Below, piece after piece: positions 30,942 through 44,173 of a stretch of 64,000 bases of DNA. This DNA is from Dendrolimus kikuchii (lineage: Eukaryota; Arthropoda; Insecta; Lepidoptera; Lasiocampidae), in the NCBI GenBank assembly GCA_019925095.2, contig CM034411.1, forward strand, positions 16,492,001 to 16,556,000, given 5' to 3'. Position numbers and translations under genes: made by a program. The first letter of the stretch is position 1. Every line of letters begins with the position of its first letter. Below the pieces are notes generated by a model that was not told the origin of the DNA, made no database searches, and saw only the letters and a program-made list of their open reading frames with translations.

Positions 30942-33861
30942 ATTATGTTAACAACCATCTCGCCAAAACAAAGAGACACACTAGAAAAATGAACTCTATT
31001 CTAAATGTGATTAGTGTCAAATCGAGATGATTTCATACTAAACCAAAATTGTATTTCGAATTATGTATTTCAAATTGAATTACTTATTGCTAAATTTGCA
31101 TTGAATGAAAAGCACCTTTCTTTCCTAATGTGAAATTAATGAAATCAATTCTGAAGACGTTTGAAACTTAAAAAAAACTCCTGATCACAGCAGTGTGATT
31201 GACGAAGAGGATGATATGTGCATAATAATATTTATTACGTTTAATCGAGGGTAAACACTGGGATTGGAAGTATCACTTATTGACTACTTACAAACATTGT
31301 TAAAACTTCTAACCCATAAGGGCAGAGATCGAATCTTTAGTATTTTTGACTGACCCACCTATGTTTTATTACTAACTCTATGGACACAGAACGATTTCAC
31401 GTCGATAGATTATAATCTATCGGGAAATAATGCGTTAAATTGTAAGCAGTTTGTTCCGGTTCACAATATTTCAATAGCTCTCGAGATAGATTATAATCTA
31501 ACGGTCTGTACAATTTAACCATGACATATATACTCTAATATAGCCAATTAATAACGGCGTTCATTTTAACTTTATAACTAAGTTGCATTTGGCCACAGTA
31601 CCTAACTATAATATTATTTCAGATGGAACAGAGATATTAGCCGAGCCCAGCTAACTAAAGATATATTATTAACCTACAAATTTTATAAATAGTCTCAAGT
31701 TCCTGTTTCTAACCAGATATTTCAGTTCTCTTAATTAAATCAGGTTTTTCATACTTTTGTTTACATTCTTTAATACTTGATGACACTGCTTTTCAGCTTT
31801 GAGTTTTCGTTTTTACTAAATACTAACTGTCTTATTCATAGAGAGTTAGAGTAAGTTTGAACGCTTCTTTAACCACCATAAAGAACTGTTCAAACATACT
31901 TGACTATCAAATGTATCATCATCATGGAAACGCGAAGGAAGTTTCGCGGGCAGACGATAGTCTATAATATTATAATATGCTAAATATGTCGTCTCTCTAC
32001 ATTGAAGTTATTAAAAAAAAACACAATTGGAATAGACTATATAAACGATGGAGACACGATGATTTTTTTTAGATTTCTTGTCTGTTAGTCGGTTTTTCTG
32101 TTTGTTCGGGATTTACGTAAAAACTACTAGGCCGATTGCGATTCGATTTTCGCTGATCGTGAGCAAATTCTCACACTTAAATTCTGCGCTACCTTTTATT
32201 CCGGAATCGCACGGGAAATTTTCCGGGAACGGTTTAAAGAGGCCAGAATAAAAAAAAGCTTTCTTATTTCGATGCGATGTTTTTACTCATTGATAGCAAA
32301 TTTTCTGAAATTAAATCTGTGATACTTTTTATCCTGGGGATCCCGCGAATTTTCTCAGGAGCTGGTTAAAGTTGTTAGGACGCTTACAAATTAGTTTATT
32401 TATTCTTACACGATTTTAGACACGATACATTATTTTTTAAATACAGCAATACTTTGTGTCCTGGGCATCTCACGGAAATTTTCCCGAGGGTGGTTTCTAG
32501 TGGTTAGTATGCATATAAATTAGCTTATACTAAAACACAATGCACTTTCTTTTTCAAATAAGTAAAAATAGAAAAAGTATAAATTATTTATTTGCATAAC
32601 AATTAGTTGATTCAGATTCAATTGATACTAAAACGATGGTTTACGTTCTTTTCCGAATGCTTTGTTAGTTTATATTCCGGGAACCCCGCGAAAACTTCCT
32701 TGGAGTGGTTTAAAGTCGTTATACTGCATAAAAATTGGCTGATTCCGATACGATTTCACCAGAACGTTAGATTAAGCTTTTTTCAATGACTGGGGTATAT
32801 TATATATATGTATAGTATGATCTCAGTATAGATCATGAGAATTCATATACGTATTAGACATTAAAATAGTATCCAAGAAACATCAATTATTCATTGCTGA
32901 TAAAAAAAGGTTTATCTCGAATTCTAAATTTCTTATGTATTGAAACTCTTTAGTAGATATTTCAACAAACTCACATATACATAGAAAATATACTCACATA
33001 TACATAGTGTATTATGTCAAATGAAATGTTAAAATTAAGTTAATATTGTAAAATAGCTTTGTCTGTACATTGAAGCTATTAAAAAAACCAATTGGGATCC
33101 AATTGTTTGATTGATGGAAAATTGAAACAATTAATGTTTTTTTTTTCATAAATATGTTAATTTCTATGAGGTTTTCACTATTATACAGACATTTTTTACT
33201 TAAATGCTGAAAAAGCTAATATCATGGGAATTCTAGTGTAATTTTTCAGGAAACCGGATTCACTTTTTCATGTTTTTACTCCTATACTTTAGTGACGGAA
33301 AGTTCCAAAATTTTCTTGGGAATAATGCGCCTAGATATAGCATGAAAACTATTCGTGTTACTCTTATTACAGCATAGTTTAATACTTTATGACATTTTTA
33401 TACATGACCATATTGGGACTCTTGAGATTTCCCGGGATTTCCTTCCACTTCCAAACCACTAGATCAACTTTGACGCAATGTTCGCAAATCACAAGACACT
33501 GTCTGTAATTATTAGAAATCCTTAGTGAAGAAACATCTGTAGTTGAATAAGTCTTTAGTAAATTACAAATATCGGGAGTTTATGAATATATCCAGGATTC
33601 ATGTATTGTCATATTAAATATTTATTCAATTTTACATATTGATAAAATAACTTTAATCTTTGCTATCTAAGTAATGAAAATGAAGTCGAAGGCAAATACT
33701 AGTTACGTTATAAAAATGAAAAAGATTTTTATAACAGTAATAATACTATTGGAATTTTGATTTAGTATGAAATCATCTCGATTTGACACTAATCACATTT
33801 AGAATAGAGTTCATTTTTCTAGTGTGTCTCTTTGTTTTGGCGAGATGGTTGTTAACATAAT
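30942..33861. mobile_element. 2.9-kb segment with 109-bp terminal inverted repeats
   Basis: The left repeat (30942-31050, beginning 'attatgttaacaaccatctc') and the right repeat (33753-33861) are exact reverse complements except for one base (aaaCcaaaatt versus aaaTcaaaatt). The inner 2.7 kb has no transposase-size ORF and contains degenerate Helitron-like repeats. A TA dinucleotide flanks 'TGTTAAC...GTTAACA' on both sides, and TTAA is also inside, so a TA- or TTAA-inserting DNA transposon is possible. An inverted duplication cannot be excluded. Confidence 0.6.
31980..32790 (+). repeat. Degenerate subrepeats
   Basis: After 'agatttcttgtctgttagtcgg' and 'cgtaaaaactactaggccga', four diverged units follow (about 32199, 32328, 32455 and 32670). 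Each has a core like 'ccgggnatcncgcgaaatt...ggtttaaagt..gttag...aaattagctta'. The leading part resembles 33055-33120 and 50390-50580. Old, non-coding. Confidence 0.5.
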
Positions 33862-34194
33862 TAAATTATGCCAACTCCCGCGACAAGAAGCAGAAGATAC
33901 AGTGGCGGAAGGCGGATTTGCCAACAGGCTGGAGCTTAGGGCAGCAACTCTAGGCCCAATCTTTTTGTCTCACAGAAATCAAGTGTATATCTAGCACCTA
34001 GAAGATAGAGAATGATAGAAAGATATAAACGATATCTATTATACTATTTATTTGTACTTGGATTTCCTTTATTACTACCTACCTATTGATTATGCAGTTC
34101 CAACCTAGATAATTCAGAAATGATTTTTCTTACCTATTTTGATCTATAATTCTATATGTTCAACAGCCAGGGAGTTTAGACACAATCGATACTA

Positions 34195-34385
34195 TATTAA
34201 TAGTACAAATGCGAAAGTTTGGATGAATGTTTTTGCTTAATAACGCTAGAACGGCTGAACGAATCTTCACACACATTTGGCACAGATAGATTACAGTCTG
34301 AAATAGCACATAGGCTACTTTTTACTAAGGAAAATGTAGTTTCCGTGAGATAGCATTAATGCGAGAAGCCGCGTTCAAAAGCTAG
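34195..34385 (+). repeat. Interspersed repeat, plus copy
   Basis: 'tagtacaaatgcgaaagttt', 'gctagaacggctgaacgaat' and 'gcacataggctacttttt' match 20310-20500 in reverse complement. Confidence 0.55.
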
Positions 34386-35602
34386 AATTATGTATCTTAA
34401 ATATTCCTATTCAATATCTACAACTGTTCTAGACTGTTGTTATTCATATTTATAAGTTTTGAAAACAAAATGCACCGCGAAACACTCTATATCTTATCGA
34501 CCGTTCATTTGCCTACCAGTTAAAATTTGACGTAACGTAACAAGCAATGGTAACCATGGATTGAATTTTGAATAAACCGTTGAGTGAACGGATAGTACTT
34601 TGTTCAATCGTTCGCCGGTTGATGCTGCAAATCGCAAGATTTGATTTGATGCAAACTTACTGCTCGTATCCGTCGTCCCCGGATATATTTTTTCGACCGT
34701 CTCCTACAACGGCCAACCAAAAGACTAGTTTCGCGTTTTTTATTACTGGACTACAGCAGACAGGTAGCGCACCTGATGGAAACCAGTAAACTTGATTAAC
34801 TTTATAATGTGACTACAAAACGTTCTTGTTAATTAAAAAATAATTAACGTACATATTATGAACTTTGTAACCCGTTCACAATTTATCGACGATTAATATT
34901 CTGACTAGTTACCGTATGTTGAAAAAGGGAATTAATAAAACAACACTGTAATATTACAAATGACTATAATTTTGTCACAATTTTTCCATACAATGTTAAT
35001 AATAACTTTTTACCTTACAACTATTTATAATACATTACTTAATTTTGCTGTATTTTAATTATTTAAAATCCTTCGTGTTTAATTTCTAATTACATCCCAC
35101 GAGAGTCCTGCGCCACTGCATTCAGCACTCGCGGCTCGAAGACAAGTCGAAAATAACTTTACTTTTAGCAAAAAAAAACAGACCTCCGAGTACCTTTATT
35201 ATGTTACACTATGATGTAATTCGATTAGACCTTAATATACTAAAATATTTCTTGCTTAATTCGCTACGAGAAGTAGGTTTATCATTTAAAAACTGTACAA
35301 ACATTATTCAACTTCAGTGTTACAGCTAGCGTAGTTATATGTATTAATCAATAAACGGACACACGATCACGATGAGATGGCGACAACACGCGACATCGCT
35401 CAACAGGCGAGACACGATACTGTATAGTCGTTAGTTTGTTAATAATTAATTAATTAATAATAGAGATATAAAGATAAATTGTACTTTATGACGCGGGCCG
35501 ATGGGGACGCGGCCGCCAGCTATATTATAATTGACAACCCAATATTGAGTATTCGGATAATAGACATGAAATATCAAGTGGCACTTCATTAAAATTGTTA
35601 TT
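34386..35602. other. No gene seen
   Basis: Contains a diverged SINE A relative at 34738-34790 ('tttattactggactacagca', 'cacctgatggaaacc'). Otherwise AT-rich sequence without supportable features. Confidence 0.45.
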
Positions 35603-35614
35603 GGAACATCAAGT

Positions 35615-35936
35615 TTTATTTATTTCGGTTTATGACTTGGCAGCTAGGCCTTTAGGCCAGATCTTAGTTTACAATATAATTTCTTCATTTTCTTACGCCT
35701 ATGTGTAGCACAGCTGAACTGTAGGTAATCAGCTAGTGCCATTCAACGGAGTTCTTGTGACAACTCAGAAGGCCACATTTGACTGTACAGTTCACATTTC
35801 TCACAAAACACATAATTACTACTCGAAAACTATCAATATCCTACGACTATTGTTCATTTTAGAGTAATTTTACACATTTCTAGAAAATAAAACTGCACAG
35901 CACAACATCTCCTTTCAGCTCCCGCCAAAAACTCCT
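35615..35936 (-). mobile_element. Retroposon F copy 3, TSD-flanked
   Basis: Minus-oriented: the A-rich tail is on the left ('ttatttatttcgg' complement), and the 5' end is on the right at 'ctcccgccaaaaactcct'. The direct repeat GGAACATCAAGT at 35603-35614 and 35937-35948 is an exact 12-bp target duplication. Confidence 0.8.
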
Positions 35937-36179
35937 GGAACATCAAGTCTATAGATTAGGAATAGATTATGTCGGTCCATTTTGGACTACGGCTGCTCGA
36001 TTTCAACAAGCACCAATACAAAGCAAATGTTAGCTGTCGACTTGTAAGGTGGGTAGCTCTTTTCGTGGTTAATCCACTTAAACATTTACTATTCGGTTGT
36101 TTTTCTATTTCTTGTAAAATATTCCTTAAAATGGAAAAATTCAAAAACTTGCCAAGCCTTTCGTTGTTTTGCTAACTAC

Positions 36180-38844
36180 GAGATTTAAGAGTTAGTATAA
36201 TTTGTATGTACCAAATTATCGCAAAGTTTTTATTCCTTACAATCTTTCATCGAACGTAAAGCAAAGCTATGCATTGACACCATATTTAACCAGGGTTTTC
36301 GTTCATGTGTCATGACCATTGGTGTTTCAGTTTTAAAATAACCAAACGTAGCTATTTAATAAGATACTTTAAAAAAGATAAATCACTCCCTAGTGCCATC
36401 TAGCATAATTCCGAATGGATAATAATTATCACCGTAACGTTGGTAGTACTGCGACACGCGTCCCCCACGACACTATGTAGAAACAAGCACCGTAATCAAA
36501 AAATGCGAGTTGTTTGAGTAAATACATGCTTGCAGTGCGATGGACACTTGGCTGTCATGTTCTCTACGGACGCTTAACTGTGGTGGAGCCGTCCTCGATC
36601 CAGCCAAGACCGAATATATTAACTAGATTCAACGGCAAATAACAAGCAATAATAATTATATAATAATAATTAAGTATCAATAAAATTGAGCTAGGGTCAA
36701 ACTCCGCCGCCTTCGCGTATCAGATGCAGTAAACTGGTAAAACATACTATCGTATTTTTCACACACAAAAATATATTCTTACCAATTGACTGACACCGGA
36801 TACTTAAGAGTACAGCAAGATTAGTATTTATTTCGAAATATACATAATTTAATTCGCAATAAACACAAACCTGCTGCGCGTATGTGTATCATTAAAATTT
36901 AATCTATATTAGCAAAACTTCATTAACTTATTCATTTTCAAACATGTCACAAATATATTCTTTAAAAAGGTAACATAAGGGTGCGGTCATATTATAACTG
37001 CTTTCAAAATATTATCTAGAGCCAAAATTACACGGGTTCACTTCTGTTTTTCAATTTGCTTAGAAATAGGGCAAAAAGTCTATAAAATTGTAATAATTAT
37101 AAGTGCGTTTCTTTACATTTCTCATGTCCTATTTCTATGTAAATTGAATAACAGAAATGAATCGTCAATTTTCGGCTTAAGCATTGTGATAATACAAAAT
37201 GTGTAAAGTTGATTCTAATTCGAGTTGAGAAGCGAAATCTGCAACATCAACACAACGTATTGCTTTAAAGAATCATCCACTAACTTTACTAATTTATTGC
37301 TTTGAAATATCAACGTCGCGTCAGGAATTAGCCACAACAGCGTCGAGTGTCTCTTCATTTACTCTTTTAATCGAAAGATAATATTCCGAGTTGTCTCATA
37401 TTTTGCGGAGGACTTTATGGGAACAGGAGGCCTACTAAAGGCGTTATATTAGACGCCACGTTGAACTTCTCGGGCGATCCCAACGAATACGATTAACGGT
37501 AAGCCCCCTGAACCCGATTTCATCGAAGCGTTTGTTTTATTTATAACTTTACAATGGATACCAATATTGACTCCATTACACTACTGAAGTCAGTTACTGA
37601 AATATTTGATTTGTAGAAAAAAGGGTCCATTGCACAGCCACCTGTAGCTAAAAAGATGTTACTATTTTTTAAGTTCATTACTATATTGAAAACAACGTCT
37701 AAGTGTCAATCTTAACTTGAGTAAAACCTAGTAGAGACACGTTAGCTGATTTCTGGCTAATACCGAGTCACCACGATGATCATTTGGCACGACAATACTG
37801 TTCGAGACCACCTGTGTATCCATTGGTCAAACGGCAGACGGAGCGGGGGCCGCAAGCGACACTAATTTCACAACCAAGCGTTGCGCGACGGCGCTAGTCG
37901 CCGGCTCTTGCACCTTACCATCTCTTTGCCTTACCACTGCTTCAAAGACATTCCAATGTCAACTTCCAACCAATTGTAAGGTAAAATAATGGTAAGATAT
38001 TAAAACCGGCATATATCATACAACGACAGCGGACCGACGTCAATACTAGTCCCAAATCAAACGAAAGTCAAAAGAGAGCCATATTCCTAATGAACACAGT
38101 AATGAATAGATAAATTGCGTTTACCTATATCTAGAATTAAGCAACGGGCAGTTTATCTGAACGGTTAAAAATTGGTTTTAGATTTGGGCCTGCAATCACG
38201 CCTGTCGGCCAGTCTTCGACAACAGTGCGGGCCTGTGAGTCGTGCAACTATAGTTAACACTGAACACTAAAAATCATTTCAATGGTAGGCATTTTTTAAT
38301 ATTTTGTAACTTTTTAATAAAATATGTGTTGAATTGAAAATTGAAACTCTGAATTAACAGTTGTGTAACAAAACAATTAAGAATAATTGTACTAAGTTTT
38401 ACATTAATAATAATAGTATTGCCATGAGATAGAATATTGAATTTTACAAAAATATACATAGCTGTACAAATAGTTGAGCGACTCAATGCATACACTGGTC
38501 AACCCTAACGAATTAAAATACTGGCACCAGCTCACGCAAGGAACTTTGGATTCTTCATTTACGTCTTACAATTAATAATTAGTAACAATGTGGTGTCACG
38601 GTAGACTCAGTACGCGACCGAGACACGGCACAAATGACCGCGACACGACGTAGCCGCTTAGTATATAAGAATAATAATCTTTTGCAGACCCCTCTTAATC
38701 GTATTGGGCGCCAGGTGTGAAAATTAGCCTGCACCGCCCTTGCCAGAAGTAAAACATATATACCTAGTTCGTGAATTTTAATAAGGGATTACCTACTTTT
38801 TTCAATGACCGAGTTACGGTGATGTTAAGCGTGATATGTGTATT
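36180..38844. other. Unique AT-rich sequence, no gene seen
   Basis: No exon, RNA gene or recognised repeat could be supported on either strand. Confidence 0.45.
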
Positions 38845-39294
38845 CCCCGTTCACGATAACTTGGCGTGCAGGGTTACCAAATTCTTAAAAATTAACGTCA
38901 CAGTATCGTGTTATAAAAATAGGTTATAAATAAAGATTATTACAAAACGTAAATTATTATTAAGTTTTGACAGATTTTTTTCTAGTAATTATCGCGAGTT
39001 TAGGTGTTTTTAACTCTAGCTTAAGGTGTTTGTGGGGACACTGCCTACACAGCAAATTGCATCGAATGTCATGTGACGCGCACAGAGTGGCAGTTGTCTT
39101 CCATCATTCACACCCGCGACGCGTTACTCATTGTAATAATATAATGCACATGTATGAGTGAATAAATAATCTTAGTTTACTAGAACACGCATTCATTTAC
39201 AACATCCCTATACACATGCACATCTAAATATGTGCATCAGTGTTAATATTTTTGATTGTTGGTAACCCTGCGCGGCAAGTTATCGTGAACGGGG
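38845..39294. mobile_element. 450-bp MITE with ~35-45-bp TIRs
   Basis: The left end 'ccccgttcacgataacttgg' followed by 'cgtgcagggttaccaa' is mirrored at the right end 'ttggtaaccctgcgcggcaa' followed by 'gttatcgtgaacgggg'. Few mismatches. No transposase ORF. The target duplication is unclear (tatt / tata), so the superfamily is unassigned. Confidence 0.75.
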
Positions 39295-40729
39295 TATAGG
39301 TAGGTGATTTCCCCAAGCAAGGCTCCCTTAGTTGCTGCGTTCGGGTGCCACAAATCCCTTGCACCCCGGATAAAGGCAGTCCTGTTCTTTGAAGCACAAG
39401 TCAGAGGGCTTACTGTCAACCGCCTTTCGTCGTCGCTGAATTATCGATTCGACTAACTAACGGAGAAGCGTTTGAGAATAAACCCTCAGAGATGACCGGC
39501 GCGATGGGCGACAGCACTTCTCACATTTGTATACAAAGTGGATATGTCGTGTGTCGCAGTCCTCTGTCATTTGTCTCATTCGTGTCTCGCTCGCGTACCT
39601 CAGTCTAGCTTAACATTAAGACAACCGTCAGCATAACATTATTACCAACTTGGATATCGACTATCGTGGTCTTTATTATGAAATAACCAATAGGGCAGAT
39701 AGTTTTTAAACATTTACTAACTCGAAATGAAAAATGATGTTGTTTAACAATTTACACATGTAAATACAAAGATCGTCGTGTAAGTTGCCGCCAGCGTTAT
39801 CTAGATAGCTAAAACGGTAACGTAGCTAACATGCGCGTACGCATGCGCCCACGTCCCGGATAAAAACGTATGTGTACAGCCTAACACTAACTCGTTGATA
39901 GAGACACTTATTTATAAAACGCTATCTTCATCGATTGAAAATATGCAAGAACAAGTTATAAGGATGAACACTCCTTGAATTAAAAAGTGTTATTACGGGT
40001 TCGACTAACATACTGCTTACTAAACGGCATTCGTAGTAAGCGAATTCGCTCGTTACTTCAAGACCTTGGACGCATGTAATTAATTCATCATATTTGTGAA
40101 GTACTTCAATACATTTTTACAAGAATAATAAAGAGAATTGATGCCCATGTATAACCACATACTGCACTGGAGTCCCTGGATTTCGTAGCATTATGTTTTC
40201 ACATTGTTCAAACACATTGAAAATTCTGTAAAGAGTTTGACAATGACTTAGCAATCAATTCTTATACAAAATTAAACCTTATTCAAAATTGGTTATAAGA
40301 AATTTATAAGCTAGTTAAAAAAGCTTAAAAAAGTGTTACTCGTAATCAACTATGAGAAACATTTTTTAGATCGATTAACGACTCTATAAACCTCTCATAA
40401 CTATTGTAAATAAGGAGGTATATGTATAGCACTTTACAAAATAAAGCTCTAGATAGAACAGCCATACTCAACTTTTATTTATAGGGAGCACATAGACTAA
40501 CATTATTTTACTGTGTAATTAATTATAAGAATCTATAAAATCTCAGCACTGTAAATTAACCCTTACATTTCTTTTTGTGCTAACTATGAATCCCATTTGT
40601 GTTACTGTCCCAAAAAAATACTTTAATTTGATTTTTTTGTGTTTCTATTATACTCGATTACCTGTGAATAGCCATTTGTGAAGCTTAATAACTCGTCATT
40701 TTATCTCCATCTCTATATCTCCTCTTCTC
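39295..40729. other. No gene seen
   Basis: AT-rich sequence with no recognised coding or repeat structure. Confidence 0.45.
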
Positions 40730-40950
40730 TATAAATATTATATACGGGAAAGTTTGTAAGAATGGATGTATGGATGTATAGATGTATGTTTGTTACTCTT
40801 TCACGCAAAAACTGCTAAATGGATTATGATGAAACTTTACAGCAATATACCTTACACATCAAAATAACACATAGGCTAAAGATATAGTGTGATTATCCAA
40901 AATATAAGGATTTTCCATCACTACGCGGGTGAAACCGCGGGCACAGCTAG
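40730..40950 (+). mobile_element. Helitron-like element
   Basis: 'attatatacgggaaagtttg', 'aaaaactgctaaatggatta' and 'cgggtgaaaccgcgggcaca' precede gCTAG, followed by T. Same 3' architecture as the copies ending at 8611 and 14583. Confidence 0.55.
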
Positions 40951-41324
40951 TGTGAAATAAATCAAAACATCGACTTGCGTCACGGTGTAAATTTAACACC
41001 TTTTTTAAACTTTTCATATTCATTTGTTGTCTCAATTATAAAACAGATGTCTCGATATTTTAAAGACACTTTCACAATAGGACAATTATTTACAGACTTT
41101 ATAAAGGCTTCTTAGCAAAAAAAAGGTAACACAATAAGAATGTAAAAACTACCCTTTTCTAGTTTTAGTCGTTTATTTCAGTTTAGTTGGAATTAAAACG
41201 GCACCAATAGCGAATTTCATAATTTTAATACAATACACGTTAATATAACATGTTTTCTCTTTTTTGTTAATTTTTGAAAATAATGGACAAAATAAATAAA
41301 AAATCTCTTAGGTGTTTTTTTGCG

Positions 41325-41460
41325 ATTAGGATAAATAAGACAGGCGAACGGCCACCTGATGGGAAGTGGTTACGACATCTCTGAACGTTCGCAACACCAG
41401 AGATGGTTACTATAGAACTATAAAGTACGCCAGGCGGCAGATTGAGTATGGCGGCTCTAA
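41325..41460 (-). repeat. Diverged SINE A relative
   Basis: Contains 'agacaggcgaacggccacct', 'gatgggaagtggttacgaca' and 'gcaacaccagagatggttac', a diverged version of the A-tail half of SINE A. Confidence 0.5.
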
Positions 41461-42892
41461 AAGTTATACATCTCACTTCAAATTGAAAAATTAACAATTC
41501 GATTAGTTGATATTAATTTATAATTAGTTTTTAATTATACTTAGATCTTAACCTTTCCCTTCCCCTAAGTGTCAATCTTCTACGTATAATAAATGATCAA
41601 TGTAGAGAGCGGCAGTATGTAGTAAATTAGCAAATATCCTTACAATTATGGTTCACGTAGATTTAGTGGCTCTAGAGTATCTCAAGGTTTGTTTTGTAAT
41701 AGACGTGTATAGAATGAAACCCTTATAAATTCACTCAAGGAGAAAATCCAAAAATCAATTTTATGAAATACAATTTGATCAAAAAGCGACGTTGCACCTG
41801 TATCATTTTCAATCGACGCAGGTGCGTGTTAACAGCTAAAGATTATTCCATCACGACCTGACACCACTCGCCCCAATATCCGTACAATACTAAACTCTAT
41901 GCACCTGACAGGAAAATCGAACTCACTCATTCGAACGGCACGAAGTGGCAACGTCGCCTCACGACACTGTACGGTGAGAACGGACTCTTATTTCCGCGTC
42001 TTACCATCACATTCAGATCGATATTTTCTGTTTACATATTCTGTAGTATTAATTTATTTTGATCAAAAAAAAAATCGTCTGACGTGAAGCGAGAATGGGA
42101 CGCTTATTTACACTATTTTTTCTTATAGGAGACTTAACTAAACACGTCAGAAATAGGTTCAGTTTATGGTATCCCTCGGAAATAAGACAACTTACCTTTT
42201 GAATATGTAAAAATACATACAAACATTTCTATGAGATTTTTTAATTATATACATCTATATTAGTTGATCATATATCTTCGCAAGAACACTTCGTTCGCGT
42301 TTGTTGTAAAATATTTATACATATTCGTCATTACAATGTCGTGAGAAGACGAAACCGAAATGCATCCTATTTTACGACATCAAACAACATAAGTACAAAA
42401 TTACTAAAAAAAAAAACACAATTAAACAACACCATAACTGGGAAATACTGGAGACGAATAACACATGAACGCAATATTGTCTCACCCGAAGTAAAGATTG
42501 AAATAAATTATTATAATTGAAATATAAGTTCGTCACGAAACGAAAGTGACGAAGCTATATTTCAAAATGATTAGTGACGTCCATATGTCATTCATCTCCA
42601 AAAATTGCACTCCGTTGCAAATAGGGAATATACTAAACTATTCGAGTTGCATTGAAACGCAACAACGGAAAAGCAATCTCAAATGAAAGTGACACCAGAC
42701 CTAAGAAACAAAATTAAGTATATAAAACCATCTTGTGCTTTCATATTAACGACTCTTTCTAATGCTGATATTAGACGGATCAACCGAATTGAATCAATGT
42801 GATGTTCAACGACATTGAATGATTCAAGTATATGTTCAAAATGCGACTGCGTCTCGCAATAAAAGTAACGCGGCAAAAAATGCAACTATAGT
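41461..42892. other. No gene seen
   Basis: AT-rich unique sequence; only chance ORFs. Confidence 0.45.
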
Positions 42893-43009
42893 TTTTTTTT
42901 TATTGCTGGAGTTCAGCAGACAGGCATACGGCCCACTTGATGGCAAGCGATTACCATCGACTATGGACATTTGCAACAACAAAGGTGCTACAAATTCGCT
43001 GCTGCTCTC
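42893..43009 (-). mobile_element. SINE A fragment abutting a MITE
   Basis: Minus-oriented tail half only: poly-T and 'attgctggagttcagcagac' to 'cgctgctgctctct'. It stops exactly at the TTAA that begins the piggyBac-like MITE. The rest of the SINE does not resume on the other side. Confidence 0.7.
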
Positions 43010-43013
43010 TTAA

Positions 43014-43221
43014 CCCTTCAGCTCACTATTAGCAGCTATGTGTCCGCGATGAGAGTGCAGATCGCGTTTGCGCACGTGATCGTTAATTGTGTTGTTGTCT
43101 CACTCTGTTTATATAGCAGTTGTATGAGTTGTATGAAATGGGTATATTTTCTTGGTATATTACGAGATAGTGATAGTGTTAGTCTTGCGGATTTTTGGTA
43201 TATCGATAATTGTCTTAAGGG
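43014..43221 (+). mobile_element. piggyBac-like MITE, copy 2
   Basis: 208 bases, CCCTTCAGCTC at the left and CTTAAGGG at the right, flanked by TTAA (43010-43013 and 43222-43225). Very similar to copy 1 at 20012-20219. Confidence 0.78.
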
Positions 43222-43462
43222 TTAAAGATAAAAAAGCAATGAATTTAAAGTAATAAATCATTTTATTTTAATCGATTCAATAATGTGTGACTTCCTGTAT
43301 CGATTCGAATTTTTAATTGTATCATCGATAGATCAAGTAACCACTAGAATCAGCTTAATTGATGCCAAATGTGGCTTTATAGAACGGCTGAACTAGAATT
43401 GTACAGACCAGCCTAGTTGCGTTATTTTGTTTTTATCAAGTGTTTCAATGTAAATAATAATC

Positions 43463-43696
43463 TTGCCAGGTGGTAGGGCAATTGCCCGATTGGATGGCTA
43501 CCACCCCTGGTCTGGAGTATGTCGCCATAACAGCCTTGAGTTGTGTTCCGGCATTTGTGACCAGGTTCCAGTATCTCTTAAGAGAGCAGCAGCGCATTTG
43601 TTGCACCTTTGTTGTTGCAAATGTCGATAGGCGATGGTAATCGCTTTCCATCAAGTGGGCCGTCTGCCTGTCTGCTGAACTCCAGCAAAAAAAAAA
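43463..43696 (+). mobile_element. SINE A copy, 5'-truncated
   Basis: Plus-oriented from 'gccaggtggtagggcaattg' to 'tgctgaactccagc' plus ten A residues. Confidence 0.78.
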
Positions 43697-44173
43697 GCAT
43701 TATATTATATTTACTAATAATATTAAATCTGAATGTTTCTAATTTTTTTCTTTCTTTTTAACATTCCGCTGAGAGACGCAGTCCATATGCATCATTTCGT
43801 CCAAATTAAAAGCTGAACCGTCTAATACCAGCTTAGTTTGATGATCTAATAATCAATGTATAATAATTGATAGACGAGCTTAAACCTCGACAATCAAACG
43901 CATAAAGTGTTACTTTCATTTGAATCCACTTTGCGAAACTTTCAGACCGCTAGCTATTTCAGAAACAATCAAATCGCACTTTGTGAAACGACGTCATCAT
44001 TGAATTCAAAATGACAAATGAATTAAATCATATTTTCAACCATAAAACGTTGTACTTCATTATCCAAAATCAAAATGGTAACATTGCGAGATATCCAGTG
44101 AACCGCGTATTTCCGAGGTATAATACTTAACAAGGTATTGATTCCAGGAGACTTGTATAACTTTTGTAAATTA

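Noticed and set aside
35948..36175. Possible BEL/Pao integrase fragment (frame with LGIDYVGPFWTTAAR)
   Set aside because: Only about 20 residues resemble the 'GIDFAGPF' motif and the following sequence loses the family pattern. Too short to support.
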